64,000 bases of DNA from CAVTWH01 sp963850915 (GCA_963850915.1 CAWKND010000003.1:226765-290764); one strand, 5' to 3'; positions 9,722 through 19,712 are shown, numbered from the stretch's first letter. Made by a program: numbers and translations. Notes: generated from the sequence alone by a model not told the origin.

Positions 9722-9836
9722 AAGCGGCACTTCGTTCCAGTGTCGGCCGGTCTTCGGTCGGCGGCCGGACAGTGCCGGTTAGCCGACAGATGGCTTGACG
9801 TCGATCCCTGGTAACTGACCGTGACATTCCCGGCCC

Positions 9837-9855
9837 ACTGGTTAGGCTAACCTTC
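9837..9855 (+). promoter_or_regulatory. IdeR/DmdR-like iron box
   Basis: The core GTTAGGCTAAC is identical to the centre of the 19-bp DtxR/IdeR/DmdR consensus. The full site matches about 14 of 19 positions, with the left flank poor. It lies 62 bp upstream of the FhuF-like start, where Fe(II)-bound repressor would block transcription. Confidence 0.6.
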
Positions 9856-9916
9856 GTCGCGTTAGAGTGACGGGGTTGACGGCAAGACGGTCGCGGCGGA
9901 AGCGGAAGGGGGCGCA

Positions 9917-10702
9917 GTGCACTCCGTACTCCGCGCGCCCGGTACCGAACCGCTGGCGGCTGTGGTCGGCACGCTCGAGCAGGTACGCGCGCAGCGGGGC
10001 GAGGCGCCGGTACACGGGTTCGCCACCGGCCTGCTGGCCCCGCCCGGCGCTCTGGTCGAGGGCTGGTTCCCGGCCACCAACGTGGTGCACGGGTACGCCG
10101 TCGACGAGCTGCTCGACGCGGCCCGGGAGCGCTGGCAGGCCAGCCCGCACGCGGCCGCCGCACTCGCCTTCAAGTCCTACGCCTACTGGCTGACCCTGCC
10201 GGCCGTGGTCGGCTACGCCTCGGCCCGCCGAGTCCCCCTGGTTGCCCCGGACAACGTGCTGGTCCGGCTGCACGGCACCGCGCCCTTCGTCGAGCTGGGG
10301 CTGCGCCGCCCCGAAGTCGCGGTACTCGCCAGCGACCCGGTCACGGCGCTGGGCTGGCCTGGCGTACGCGTACTGCCCGACGAACCGGCACTCCTGGAGT
10401 ACCTGCGTAGCACGCTGCTGGAGGCGCACCTGGCTCCGCTGATGGAGCAGCTGCACGAGCGGGTACGGGTCGGCCAGCGCACCCTGCTCGGCTCGGTCGC
10501 CTCCGGCGTCGCGTACGCCCTGGTCCGCTCCGCCGACGCGCTCCCGGGCGGGGTGGCGGGCACAGCCGCCGAGATCCTCGACGCGCTCGGCCTGGCTGAC
10601 CTGGTCGAGGTCACGTCTGACCTACAGGTACGCAGGCGTACCTGCTGCCTGGCCTTCACGCTGCCCGAGCCCAAGCTCTGCAGCGGCTGCTGCATCAAAT
10701 AG
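9917..10702 (+). CDS. FhuF-like ferric-siderophore reductase
   Basis: This 261-residue protein ends RRTCCLAFTLPEPKLCSGCC. The CC-x10-C-x2-C arrangement is the [2Fe-2S] signature of the FhuF family. These cytoplasmic reductases release iron from imported ferric siderophores. The mid-region (GYAVDELL, FKSYAYWLTLPAVVGYA) also fits FhuF-like IucA/FhuF folds. GTG 9917 has a strong GGAAGGGGG upstream. An iron-box-like palindrome precedes the gene, so induction under iron starvation is expected. It stands alone, with no siderophore transporter adjacent. Confidence 0.82.
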   Translation: MHSVLRAPGTEPLAAVVGTLEQVRAQRGEAPVHGFATGLLAPPGALVEGWFPATNVVHGYAVDELLDAARERWQASPHAAAALAFKSYAYWLTLPAVVGYASARRVPLVAPDNVLVRLHGTAPFVELGLRRPEVAVLASDPVTALGWPGVRVLPDEPALLEYLRSTLLEAHLAPLMEQLHERVRVGQRTLLGSVASGVAYALVRSADALPGGVAGTAAEILDALGLADLVEVTSDLQVRRRTCCLAFTLPEPKLCSGCCIK

Positions 10703-10747
10703 CGCCGCATCAAATAGCTCGCGTCAAGCAGCGCTGGAGCAAGTAGC

Positions 10748-12587
10748 TCAGGCGCCGGACAGCGGCCGCACGTCCCACACCATCACGTCGTCGACCTGCT
10801 GACCCGGGCCGACCAGGGCGGTCAGCGTGGCCGCCAGGTCGTCGTGGTGGTTCGCGCCGGCCGCCAGCACGATGATCGCCGTGTGCCAGAAGCGCAGGTC
10901 GTCGGCTGCCTGGGCGCGCTGCTCATCGGAGATCGCCGGTACGCCACCGTTGCCGACCACGCCGGCGAGCAGCCCAGCGGTGGGCCGGGTGATCGGCCCG
11001 TACCCGGCGACACCGGTACTGTCCGGGCCGAGGAAGTAGCCGCCCACCACCCGGTACCCCAGGTCGACCTTGTTGGCCCAGGCCATCGAGTCGATGCCGC
11101 CGTTCCATACGGTGGTGTCGGCGTTGAGGATGGAGGCGTCGCCGGACACGTAGGGGCGCCAGCCGCCGCTGGTGATGAAGTCGGGGACGGCCGGTCGGGG
11201 GCTGACCGGCAGCTGCTGCGGGACGATCACCACGAGCGCCACGGCGAACGCGGCCACCCAGACATGGCTGACCGGTACCGGCCGGGACAGCGCCTCGGCC
11301 AGCAGGATCGTGATGAGTACGCCGAGGATCGGGATCACGATCAGCCCGAGGCGTACCGGTACCACCGAGTCGAACAGCGGCAGCTTGTCCAGCAGCGCCC
11401 ACGGTGCCCGGTGGGCGAACACGTGACCGTGCCAGGTGCCGGTACGCCCGAGAGACAGTACGGCGAACGCGCAGCCGGCGATGGCGAGCGCCACCACCTC
11501 CACCCGGCGCCGCTGCCACACCACACCGACGGCGAGCAGGAGGAGCAGCGGCCAGCCGAAGAAGGTGTTCTGCTCCGGGAAGATGCCCAGGCTGCCGTCG
11601 CCGTGCACCAGGGTGAGCTTGGTGAACGCGGGGTACTCGGCGAGGTTGGTGCCGTAGTTGAGCAGCCAGTCGGGCAGGCCGGAGTAGTGCTGTGGCCCGG
11701 CGAACTGGTACCACAGCGGATAGGCCAGCAGTACCCCCGCGGTGGCCAGGGCGACCGCGAGCCCGCGCAGCATCGGTACGGCACCGGCCCGGGCGACCTG
11801 GGGGCGCGCGATCGCGTACACCGCCACGAAGATCACCGCGGCCAGGGCGTACAGGAAGAGCAGCTCCTCGTTGAGGAAGGCCTGCCAGGTCAGCAGCAGC
11901 CCGAGCACGATGCCCCGACGCAGGTAGGGCCCCGGGTTCCGCAGCTCCAGCGCCCGCCACAGGATGAACGGGATGAGGAACTGGGCGACCAGGTTGGGGT
12001 GGCTGTTGAGGTGGTTGACGATGCCCGGCGCGAAGCCGCAGAACGCGCCGCCGACGATCGCCGCCGCGCGGTGGCAGGTCACGTGCCGGCTGAGCACGAA
12101 GTACCAGCTGCCGGCGGTGGCCGTGATGCCGAGGGTGAGCAGCAGCAGGAAGGCGACCGGCGCGCCGAAGATCGCGGTCACCGGGGCCAGCGGGACGGTC
12201 AGCCCGAGCAGCCCGGTGTTGGCGATCATGTTGACCCCGAGCGGGGCGTTGACCTGCGGGCTGAAGAACGGGTTCTCGCCGTGCGAGAAGATCCGTACCG
12301 CGTGGTTCAGCGCGAACTCGAAGAAGCTGCCGTCCGAGCCGTTCTCCGTCGGGTACAGGCCGGCGGGATGACGCCACAAGGGCCACAGCAGCCACAGGGC
12401 CAGTACCAGGAAACCGCCGTAGACCGCGAGGTCGATCCGCCAGCCCGGCCAGCGGGGCGCGGTGGCGGGCTCGGCCGGCTCGTCCTCGGCGAGGTCGGCA
12501 GTGCTCGGCCGGCTCGTCCGGGGCGAGGTCGGCGGGCTCGTCCTCGGGGGGCTCGACGAGCTGGTCGGTGGCGACGGTGGCAGACAT
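10748..12587 (-). pseudogene. Polytopic membrane protein, tandem paralogue 1, frame broken near 12500
   Basis: A ~610-residue protein with about ten transmembrane helices and a C-terminal soluble tail. The N-terminus from ATG 12587 (MSATVATDQLVEPPEDEPAD) is acidic and is followed by the same acidic repeat one base out of frame (ADLAEDEPAEPA), then PRWPGWRIDLAVYGGF. One indel at about 12490-12510 joins them. Shared with the next two genes are HGENPFF, a GVNMIAN motif followed by LGLTVPLAP, GFAPGIVNHLNSHPN, a conserved YPLWYQFAGPQHYSGLP and YFLGPDS. The loop-rich GT-C-like layout suggests a lipid-linked glycosyltransferase or related enzyme, but no known catalytic signature is certain. The function is not assigned. 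Confidence 0.65.
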
Positions 12588-12641
12588 CGGCGCGAGCCTA
12601 ACGGGCGGTCGCCGCTCGAGCCACTCCCTGACCCGACCGCG

Positions 12642-14522
12642 TTACCCGACGATCCCGCGAACATCCCAGAGCCACACCCCACCCACCGGTACCGGTCGGA
12701 AGCCGACGAGCTGGCTGGTCACCTGGTACAGCTGGTACTCGTGGTCGGAGTCGAACGGCAGGATCAGCGCGGCTGCCCGCCAGTACCGCAGGTCGTGCAG
12801 GGCGTTGGCGCTGTCCGCCGGCCCGAGCGCGGGTACCACGCCGGTGTCCGCGACCCCCTCCAGCAGTGACGAGGTGGGCAGGTACGGGGCGTCGTACCGG
12901 GCACCCAGCTGCCCCGGGTGCGCCGGATCCTCACCCGGCCCGAGGAAGTACCCGCGCGGGAAGGCAAAGCCCAGGTTCGCCCGCGCGGAGAAGTACAGCC
13001 CGTCGTTGTGCGGTGGCCGGGTCAGCGGGATCGGTACCAGGCTGCGCCCGTCCGGCACGTACTCCCGGTAGGTGCCGTCGGTGATGAACGCGGGTACCGG
13101 TACCCGGCCGGTCGCGGCCAGTGGCGTCGGCGCGATGGGTACCAGCGCCACCGCGAGCAGCGCGGCCCCGGCCAACCGCCACGGCGGCGCCGGCCGGACC
13201 ACGGCCTTCTCCACGTGTGCGAGGAACTCGTCGCAGCCGAGGGCGAGGAGCATGCCGATCACCGGGATCACCGTGATCGCCAGCCGGGGCGCGACCACCG
13301 TGTCCAGCCCCGGCAGCCGGGACAGTACTTCCCACGGGCCGGGTATGCCGGTGTGGTGGCCGCGTACCACGATGTGCAGGCCGAGCGAGCACAGCGCCAG
13401 GCTCAGCCCGGCGGTGGCCAGGCCGATCGCGAGCGCGCTGCGGCGCAACCGCCAGACGATCACGCCGACCAGGAGGATGAGCCCCCAGCCGAGGAAGGCG
13501 TTCTGCTCGGTCGGGTTGGGCGCGTAGAGCGTGCCGGTGTTGACGTTGCCGGTCAGCGACTCGCTGGCGTACGAGGGGTAGGACCACAGGTCGATGCCGT
13601 AGAGCTGGATGAGCGGTGGCAGGCCGCGGTAGTGCTGCGGGCCGAAGAACTGGAACCACAGGGGGTACGCCAGCGCCACGGCACTCAGCGCTCCGGCGAC
13701 GAGTACGCCACGCACGAACCGGCCGACCTGTGGCCGGACGGTACGCCGGTGCCACACCGCGTACACCAGCGCGACGATGCCGTACGCCAGCGCGGTCAGC
13801 AGCAGGATCTCCTCGTTGATGAAGAACTGCCACACCACCAGCGCGGCGAGTGCCGCCGCGTTGCGCAGCAGGTGCCCCGGCTCGCGCAGTTTCGTCGCGC
13901 GCCAGACGATCCACGGCACCAGGAACTGGGCCACGATGTTCGGGTGCCCGTTGGCCTGGGCGACGGCACCGGGTGCGAAGGCGCAGAACCAGCCACCCAC
14001 GGCGGCCGCGAACCGGGACGACACCACGTGCCGGGCCAGCATGGCGTACCACGACGTGGCGGTGGCGGCGAGCGCGACGACCGACAGCACCGCGTACGAC
14101 ACGCCGGTACCGAACAGCAGGGTCAGCGGCGCGAGCGGCAGGGACATGCCGAGGATCGAGGTGTTGGCCATCAGGTTCACCCCGTCCGGCATGTTCATCT
14201 GCCGGGTGAAGAACGGGTTCGCGCCGTGCGCCAGCACCTTACCGGCGTTGGCCAGTACGAACTCGAAGAACGCCTGGTCAGAGGGGTTACTGCGCTGTAC
14301 CCGCGCGGCCGGGTCGACGAGCAGGTGCGCCATCACGTACAGCGCCGCGAGCAGGTACCCGGCCGATACCAGCAGGTCCACCCGGCGGATCCGTGGTGGC
14401 CGCCGCGCGGTACCCCCGGCGGGCAGCGCGACGACCGCGACCGTTGGCCGCCGGCGGCTCCGGCGCGCCCCGGTGACCGGCGGATCTTCGGTAGCCGTCA
14501 CAACCGCCGCCCCCGCGCGCAC
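12642..14522 (-). CDS. Polytopic membrane protein, tandem paralogue 2
   Basis: This intact paralogue has ~626 residues. After a basic N-terminus (RRSRRRPTV) come 10-11 membrane helices. Family motifs are NPSDQAFFEF, HGANPFF, GVNLMANTS, GQ/NGHPNIVAQFLVPW, YPLWFQFFGPQHYRGLP, PNPTEQNAFLGW, and in the C-terminal tail PRGYFLGPGED and WLWDVRG. GTG 14522 is the longest start; the internal GTG at 14501 (VTATEDPP) is an equally reasonable choice. Gene order paralogue 3-2-1 on one strand after a methyltransferase suggests one operon arising by tandem duplication. The likely location is the plasma membrane; the substrate is unknown. Confidence 0.7.
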   Translation of the reverse strand: MRAGAAVVTATEDPPVTGARRSRRRPTVAVVALPAGGTARRPPRIRRVDLLVSAGYLLAALYVMAHLLVDPAARVQRSNPSDQAFFEFVLANAGKVLAHGANPFFTRQMNMPDGVNLMANTSILGMSLPLAPLTLLFGTGVSYAVLSVVALAATATSWYAMLARHVVSSRFAAAVGGWFCAFAPGAVAQANGHPNIVAQFLVPWIVWRATKLREPGHLLRNAAALAALVVWQFFINEEILLLTALAYGIVALVYAVWHRRTVRPQVGRFVRGVLVAGALSAVALAYPLWFQFFGPQHYRGLPPLIQLYGIDLWSYPSYASESLTGNVNTGTLYAPNPTEQNAFLGWGLILLVGVIVWRLRRSALAIGLATAGLSLALCSLGLHIVVRGHHTGIPGPWEVLSRLPGLDTVVAPRLAITVIPVIGMLLALGCDEFLAHVEKAVVRPAPPWRLAGAALLAVALVPIAPTPLAATGRVPVPAFITDGTYREYVPDGRSLVPIPLTRPPHNDGLYFSARANLGFAFPRGYFLGPGEDPAHPGQLGARYDAPYLPTSSLLEGVADTGVVPALGPADSANALHDLRYWRAAALILPFDSDHEYQLYQVTSQLVGFRPVPVGGVWLWDVRGIVG

Positions 14523-14586
14523 CGGTCGGGCACCCAGCCGGCAACGTCGCGGCCAGACGCCGGCGAACAGCGGAGGCGGGCGGGCG

Positions 14587-16395
14587 TCATGCCGGGACCG
14601 TCCAGAGCCAGAGGCCGCCGGTGAAGATCGGCTGGCGGCCGAGCAGCCGGGTGACCGTCTGCCAGAGCGCCTCCTCGGCCACGCCGGGAGCGACCACCAC
14701 CACGGCCGCCCGCCAGAAGGCGAGATCCGCGCTGGCCGCGGTCCGGTCCCGGGCGTCGACCGGGGCGGCCGTCCTGGTCCGCCACACCTCTTGCAGCAGC
14801 AGGGAAGTTGGCCGGGGCGCGGGCGACAGGCTGGCTTGCCGGTCGTGCGGCCCGGCCGGGCCGAGGAAGTAGCCGCGCGGGGCCGCCGCGCCGAGCAGCG
14901 TCACGGCCGACCACCACATCGGATCGGGGGTACTCGCGGAGGCCAGTGGCGCGGCGACGACGGTACGCCCGGCCGGCACGTAGGTCCGCCACAGTCCGCT
15001 GCTGAAGAACGCCGGTACCGGCCCCCGGTCCCGGGCGGTCAACGGCGTCGGGGCGATCGGCAGCAGCGCCGCCAGGCAGGTCGCCGTCCACAGCAGCAGC
15101 CAGCTGTGCCGCTCCGCCGGGGCGTCCCGGGCCGGCGTGAGTTGCCCGGCGCGCTGGATGGCGAGCCCGAACACGACCGCCACCAGCGGTACCAGCAGCA
15201 GCGAGTACCGCGTCGGCGTGGTCAGCCCGACGAGCGGCAGGTGCCGCAGCACGGCGTACGGCCCGGGTACCCCCACGCCGATCCCGTGTACCCGTGGCCG
15301 CGCCCCGGCCGCGAGTACCGCCACCACCACTGAGGTCACCACGGCCGCCCGGACCAGCAGGTACCCGCGCCAGAGCCAGCCGGCGAAGACGGCGCTGAGC
15401 AGCAGCAACGGGAAGCCGAAGAAGCCGTTCTCCTCGGTGGCGCTGCGCACGAACCTGGGCGCGATCGAGCTGGAGCCGGCGAGCGACTCGCGCGCGAAGG
15501 TGAAGTACGTGGCCGGGTCGGTGGCGTACCCACCCGGGTCGTACGGCAGGCCGTGGTAGCTCTGCGGGCCGAAGAACTGGAACCACAGCGGGTACGCCAG
15601 CAGTACCCCGCTGACCACGGCGGCGACCAGCAGCCCGTACCCGACCGGCCGGATAAGGCGCCGGGCGGTCTCACGGCGCCAGAGCGCGAGTACCCCGACC
15701 AGGACAGCACCCGCCAGGGCCGCCTCCAGCAGCAGTTCCTCACTGATGAAGCACTGCCACACGATCAGCAGCCCGAGGAGCGCCCCTCGCTTCCCCCCGG
15801 GCCGGCCCAGTGCGGCGGCGTGGTAGACCAGCAGCGGCAGCAGGAACTGGGCGACCAGGCCGGGCTGACCGTTGGCGTGCGCGACCAGGCCGGGGGCGAA
15901 GCCACAGAGCGCCGCGGCGAGGAAGGCCGCCAGCCGGTTGGGCAGCACGGTACGGGACAGCACCCAGTACCAGCAGCCGGCCGTGGCCGCGAAGGCGAGC
16001 GTGAGCAGCAGGGCGTACGCGACATCCGGGCCGGCCAGCAGGGTTACCGGAGCCATTGGCAGGGTGAGCCCGAGGATGGCCGGGTTGGCCATCAGGTTCA
16101 CCCCGTCGGGTACGTTCAGCCGGGTACTGAACAGCGGGTTCCCGCCGTGCGTCAGGAACCGGGCGGCGTGCGCGAGCAGCCAGTCGGCGAGCGTCTGGCC
16201 GGCCGGATTGGCACTGGAGACGCGCCGGCCGGGGTCGAGCCACAGCCGGGCGGTGACCAGCAACCCGCCGAGCACGAAGATCAGATAGGCGGACAGGTCC
16301 GCCACGTACCACCGCACCGGCCGCCGTGGGGGTGGCGTCGCTGTGCGGGACGGAAGGTCGGCGGGGGGACCGACGGTAACGTCGGCCCGCGTCAT
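14587..16395 (-). CDS. Polytopic membrane protein, tandem paralogue 3
   Basis: A ~602-residue third copy. ATG 16395 lies two bases after the stop of the methyltransferase gene, with GAGG upstream, so translation is probably coupled. Motifs retained are HGGNPLFS, GVNLMAN, LGLTLPMAPV, GFAPGLVAHANGQP, YPLWFQFFGPQSYHGLP and PRGYFLGPAGP. It differs from its paralogues at an early site: the conserved acidic NGSDG/NPSDQ segment is NPAGQ here, so one potential catalytic Asp is lost and this copy may be functionally distinct. The GT-C-like topology is suggestive only. Confidence 0.72.
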   Translation of the reverse strand: MTRADVTVGPPADLPSRTATPPPRRPVRWYVADLSAYLIFVLGGLLVTARLWLDPGRRVSSANPAGQTLADWLLAHAARFLTHGGNPLFSTRLNVPDGVNLMANPAILGLTLPMAPVTLLAGPDVAYALLLTLAFAATAGCWYWVLSRTVLPNRLAAFLAAALCGFAPGLVAHANGQPGLVAQFLLPLLVYHAAALGRPGGKRGALLGLLIVWQCFISEELLLEAALAGAVLVGVLALWRRETARRLIRPVGYGLLVAAVVSGVLLAYPLWFQFFGPQSYHGLPYDPGGYATDPATYFTFARESLAGSSSIAPRFVRSATEENGFFGFPLLLLSAVFAGWLWRGYLLVRAAVVTSVVVAVLAAGARPRVHGIGVGVPGPYAVLRHLPLVGLTTPTRYSLLLVPLVAVVFGLAIQRAGQLTPARDAPAERHSWLLLWTATCLAALLPIAPTPLTARDRGPVPAFFSSGLWRTYVPAGRTVVAAPLASASTPDPMWWSAVTLLGAAAPRGYFLGPAGPHDRQASLSPAPRPTSLLLQEVWRTRTAAPVDARDRTAASADLAFWRAAVVVVAPGVAEEALWQTVTRLLGRQPIFTGGLWLWTVPA

Positions 16396-16397
16396 GG

Positions 16398-17110
16398 TTA
16401 CCTCGGTCGGCGCGCGACCGCGAAGACCGACTGCCCGAACGGCGGCCGGATCTTCTGCTCCACGGCCTTCGTCGCAGGCAGGACGACCTTGTCGTAGACC
16501 TTGACCATCGGCCCTTCCTTCGGCGCCAGCCGGAAGACGCTGGTGGCGGCGAAATAGCCGATCAGGCCGAGAGCGTTGGCGTAGTGGATCCGCTCGACCT
16601 CGAGACCGGCGTCGGTCATCGCCTTGCCCAGGGTCTTCTTGGTGTACCGGCGGACGTGTCCGGTGGCGATGTCGACCGGGCTCATGGCGAACATGAACGC
16701 GGGCACGATGATGACCACGGCGCCGCCGGGGCGTACCAGCTCGCCCATGCTGCGCAGCGCGCCGACGTGGTCGACGATGTGCTCCAGCACGTTGTAGGAG
16801 ACCGCGCCGGTGAAGTCGCCGCCGTCCTCGCAGGGCAGCAGCAGCTCGCGCACGCTGATCGAGGGTGACGCCGGCCAGCCGCTCCTTGAGCAGTACGAGC
16901 CGCTCCGGGTCGGCCTCGGTGGCGGTGAAGTGCTCGAAGTGCGGAGCCCACTCGAGGGCGTAGTCGCCGAGGCCGCTGCCGACCTCGATCGGGTTGTCGC
17001 CGAGGTGCGGGATGGCGAGCTCAACGAACCAGCGGCGGTGGTTGACCGCGGTGGCCAAGCCCTTCGAGGACCTCCGCCTGTACCCGCTGGTCCCCAGTGA
17101 TCTCGCCCAT
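16398..17110 (-). pseudogene. Class I SAM-dependent methyltransferase, two frame breaks
   Basis: From ATG 17110 (MGEITGDQRVQAEVLEGL, with GGAGG upstream) the protein continues as ATAVNHRRWF and IEVGSGLGDYALEWAPH (the SAM-binding glycine motif). It then runs to SVRELLLPCED, SYNVLEHIVDHVGALRSM, GGAVVIIVPAFMFAM and GHVRRYTKKTL. These pieces lie in three frames. An extra T near 17060 and one base near 16865 account for both shifts. Domain order and length (~235 aa) fit a methyltransferase often found beside glycosyltransferases or lipid-modifying membrane enzymes. It stops two bases before the coupled membrane-protein gene, so its product probably acts in the same pathway. Confidence 0.7.
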
Positions 17111-17383
17111 TCACGTCCTCCGTCGTAGGGGTAACCGGGCCGACGGCACGCAAGCGTGGGCTTGCCGCATACCTCTAGTCCGGTGGAAGTACTCAATGAC
17201 TATATGGCCAACTAGGGCTCTGACCTGCATTAATCGGACAAACTTGAAGCCTGGGGTGGCTTCGCGGCGCCGGGTGACAGCGCCGCACTCCTCCCCGTCC
17301 GATCGCTGCCGGCCTCGCAAACTCAACGACCGGAGCCGGGCGAGGTTGCCCCGTGCGTCCGGTTCGTACGAGCATCTTACGGG

Positions 17384-18362
17384 TCAGGGTACGACCAGTA
17401 CCACCTTGCCCAGGTGATCATTACGGCTCACCGTCTCGTGCGCCCGGGACGCTTCGGGCATGGGTACGCGCTGGTCAATCACGGTGTGAATACGGCCGGC
17501 TTCGATGAGTGGCCACACCTCCGCACGTACCCCGGAAATGATCTCCGCCTTCTCCGCGAGCGACCGTGACCGCAGCGCGGTGGCCGCGACGCTGGCCCGT
17601 TTTGTCATCAACAAACCCAGATCCAATTCCGCGGTACGCCCACCCTGCATCCCGATCACGACCAGCCGGCCGTCCGTGGCCAGCGCCTGCAAGTTCCGGC
17701 CCAGGTAGGAGGCGCCCATGATGTCGAGAATCACGTCGACCCCGCGCCCGCCGGTAGCCGCCCGGCTGGCGGCGACGAAGTCCTCGGCGGTGTAGTCGAT
17801 GACCTGGCCGGCACCGAGTTCGAGCAGCGCAGCGTGCTTGGCCGGCCGGGCGGTGGCCAGCACCGTTGCACCGAGCGCGGCGGCGAACTGGATGGCGAAG
17901 GTACCGATCCCGCTGCCGCCGCCGTGCACTAGCAGCGTCTCGCCGGCCCGCAGCCGGGCCACCGGGACCAGGTTCGACCAGACGGTACAGGCGACCTCCG
18001 GCAGCGCCGCCGCGTCGACCAGTTCCACACCCGCCGGTACCGGCAGCAGCTGGCCGACAGGTACGGCCACCCGCTCGGCGTACCCACCGCCGGCCAGCAG
18101 TGCGCACACCTCGTCGCCTACCCGCCAGCCGGTCACGCCCTCGCCCAGCGCGCTGATGCGGCCCGAGCACTCCATTCCCGGGTAGGGCACGGTACCGGGC
18201 GGCGGGTCGTAGAAGCCCTGGCCGTTGCAGCAGGTCAGCCCGGTTGACGGCGCTCGCGACGACGTCCACGAGCACCTCGCCCTCGGCCGGTACCGGGTCG
18301 GGTACCGCCACCCACCGCAGTACCTCCGGGCCACCGGGTTCACTGATCGTCACCGCGTACAT
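17384..18362 (-). pseudogene. NADPH:quinone oxidoreductase (MDR superfamily), frame broken near 18226
   Basis: Residues 1-45 read MYAVTISEPGGPEVL to NRADLLQR; the rest (QGFYDPPPGTVPYPGMECSG onward) is in another frame. One extra C at about 18226 explains the shift. Family motifs are GDEVCALLAGGGYAE, LLVHGGGSGIGTFAIQFA (the NADPH Rossmann motif) and DVILDIMGASYLGRN. It is a zinc-free medium-chain reductase of the PIG3/QOR type acting on quinones. The true C-terminus GKVVLVVP is present. Full length is ~325 aa, as expected. The close fit after a single base argues for an assembly error or recent mutation. Confidence 0.8.
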
Positions 18363-18430
18363 GTCCTCATCCTTCCCGCCGTTGCCCGCGGCGCCTCTGT
18401 TGTCAGGACGCGAGGCCTCGGCGCGGTCGC

Positions 18431-19147
18431 TCAGTCAACGGCCCCGGCCAGCAGGGTGGCGAGTTCGGCCGGGCGGGCGAGGAACGGGGAGTGGCTGCCA
18501 GGCAGCTCGACCAAGCGGTCTGCAGGGACCAGCCGGCGCAGCGCCGCCGGGTTCACCACCTGGTCATCGGCGCACACCACCACCCGGGTGGGTACGTCCG
18601 GCCAGCTCACCAGCGGCGTCAGCTCGTCGGAGACCAGCCAGTACTGCGGACGTAGCCGCTGCGCCGCCGCCAGTGCGAGGTCGGGAGGTACGTCCGGGAA
18701 GAGCCGCTCGACCGCCGGCTCGACCAGCCAGGACGAGGAGCCGCCCGGCCCGGGTACCTGCCCCTTGCCGAGCCCACGCTGCAGCAGGTCACGGTGCTCC
18801 TTCGCCTGCGCCGCCCAGCTACGCCCCGGCTCCGGCAGCAACGGCGCGACGAGCACCATGGCGCGTACCGGCCGCAGCTGGGCGACCACCGGAGCGGTCA
18901 ACCCGCCGAGCGAATGCGCCACGAGTACCACGTCGTCGTACTTGTCCAGCGCGTCGAGGACCACCTCGGCGTACCTCAGCGCCCCGGCCTCCGGCTCCTC
19001 GGTGGGCAGGTCAACCGCGATCGACTGGTACCCGAGCGCCGCCAACTCGGCCACCACCAGGTGCCAGTGCCAGCCCCGGTGCCACGCCCCATGTACCAGC
19101 CCGAAAACCGTCACGGGCACACGGTACGACCGACGTGGCAGAATCAC
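18431..19147 (-). CDS. Alpha/beta hydrolase
   Basis: A small (~230 aa) hydrolase of the salicylate-binding/methylesterase-like group. HGAWHRGWHW supplies the oxyanion hole, Ser in VAHSLGG is the nucleophile, Asp in CADDQVV and His in GSHSPF complete the triad, and a helical cap lies at ~110-170. The longest frame starts at 19147; GTG 19120 (VPVTVFGLVHG) would begin right at the fold and may be the true start. The substrate cannot be predicted. Confidence 0.8.
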   Translation of the reverse strand: MILPRRSYRVPVTVFGLVHGAWHRGWHWHLVVAELAALGYQSIAVDLPTEEPEAGALRYAEVVLDALDKYDDVVLVAHSLGGLTAPVVAQLRPVRAMVLVAPLLPEPGRSWAAQAKEHRDLLQRGLGKGQVPGPGGSSSWLVEPAVERLFPDVPPDLALAAAQRLRPQYWLVSDELTPLVSWPDVPTRVVVCADDQVVNPAALRRLVPADRLVELPGSHSPFLARPAELATLLAGAVD

Positions 19148-19175
19148 TGCGACCGCGGGTCGCGTACCCGCGTCG

Positions 19176-19264
19176 GGAGGGCTCGCCTAGTGGCCGATGG
19201 CGGCAGTCTTGAAAACTGCTAGGGGCAGTGATGTTCCTCCAGGGTTCGAATCCCTGGCCCTCCG
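19176..19264 (+). tRNA. tRNA-Ser(UGA)
   Basis: A type II tRNA with a seven-base acceptor stem ggagggc/gccctcc, anticodon TGA in cttgaaaac, a long variable arm, T loop ggttcgaatcc and discriminator G; CCA is not encoded. It is the last clearly host feature before the island and a typical integration target, but I found no duplicated 3' end. Confidence 0.93.
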
Positions 19265-19520
19265 CTCCACCTCGACTTTGGTGCGCTGACCTGGACGCCC
19301 CAACTTCGTCGCACAACCGCCGGGTCCAGCGCCGTCCAATCAAGTCCAGCCGTCCACAACCTCCGGGCGCATCGGGGGGAAGATCCGTCGATGGCGCGTC
19401 ATGCCCCGCCACCACCCTCGGATGTCGGGGCCAGGTCGCCCACTGGCTGCCGGATGTCAACGGATGGGCGACCCACCGGTACTCGTAGCCTCAGCGGTAC
19501 CCTCGTAAACGGCGGGGTGT
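19265..19520. other. Spacer between tRNA-Ser and the island
   Basis: About 255 bp with no supportable gene. It is a candidate location for the left island junction. I looked for a direct repeat of the tRNA 3' end and saw none. Confidence 0.4.
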
Positions 19521-19712
19521 TTACATGCCCAGGAAGATGTACAGGAGACCACCGATGGCGACGGCCGCTGAGACGGCGACACCAACCTTCTTGTCGCGGT
19601 ACGCGAACACCGCAGCCATGATCATGGCCACGATGATCACGATCCAGCGAACGTCAACCGTCACGGGAGCCGCCGATTTGGCGGCGATCACCTGGACCAG
19701 CAAGGACCGCAT
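19521..19712 (-). CDS. Small two-helix membrane protein
   Basis: A 63-residue protein from ATG 19712 with gggaaGGGG upstream. It has two hydrophobic helices (VRWIVIIVAMIMAAVFAY and VGVAVSAAVAIGGLLYIFLG) separated by RDKK. No family is recognised. Its good ribosome site and hydrophobic pattern favour a real gene. It is divergent from the HTH-NACHT gene, with ~125 bp between. Confidence 0.5.
   Translation of the reverse strand: MRSLLVQVIAAKSAAPVTVDVRWIVIIVAMIMAAVFAYRDKKVGVAVSAAVAIGGLLYIFLGM

Noticed and set aside
10844..14624. Long plus-strand open frames antisense to the membrane proteins
   Set aside because: Low-complexity Gln/Arg/Gly products and no ribosome site. The minus strand encodes clear transmembrane proteins.
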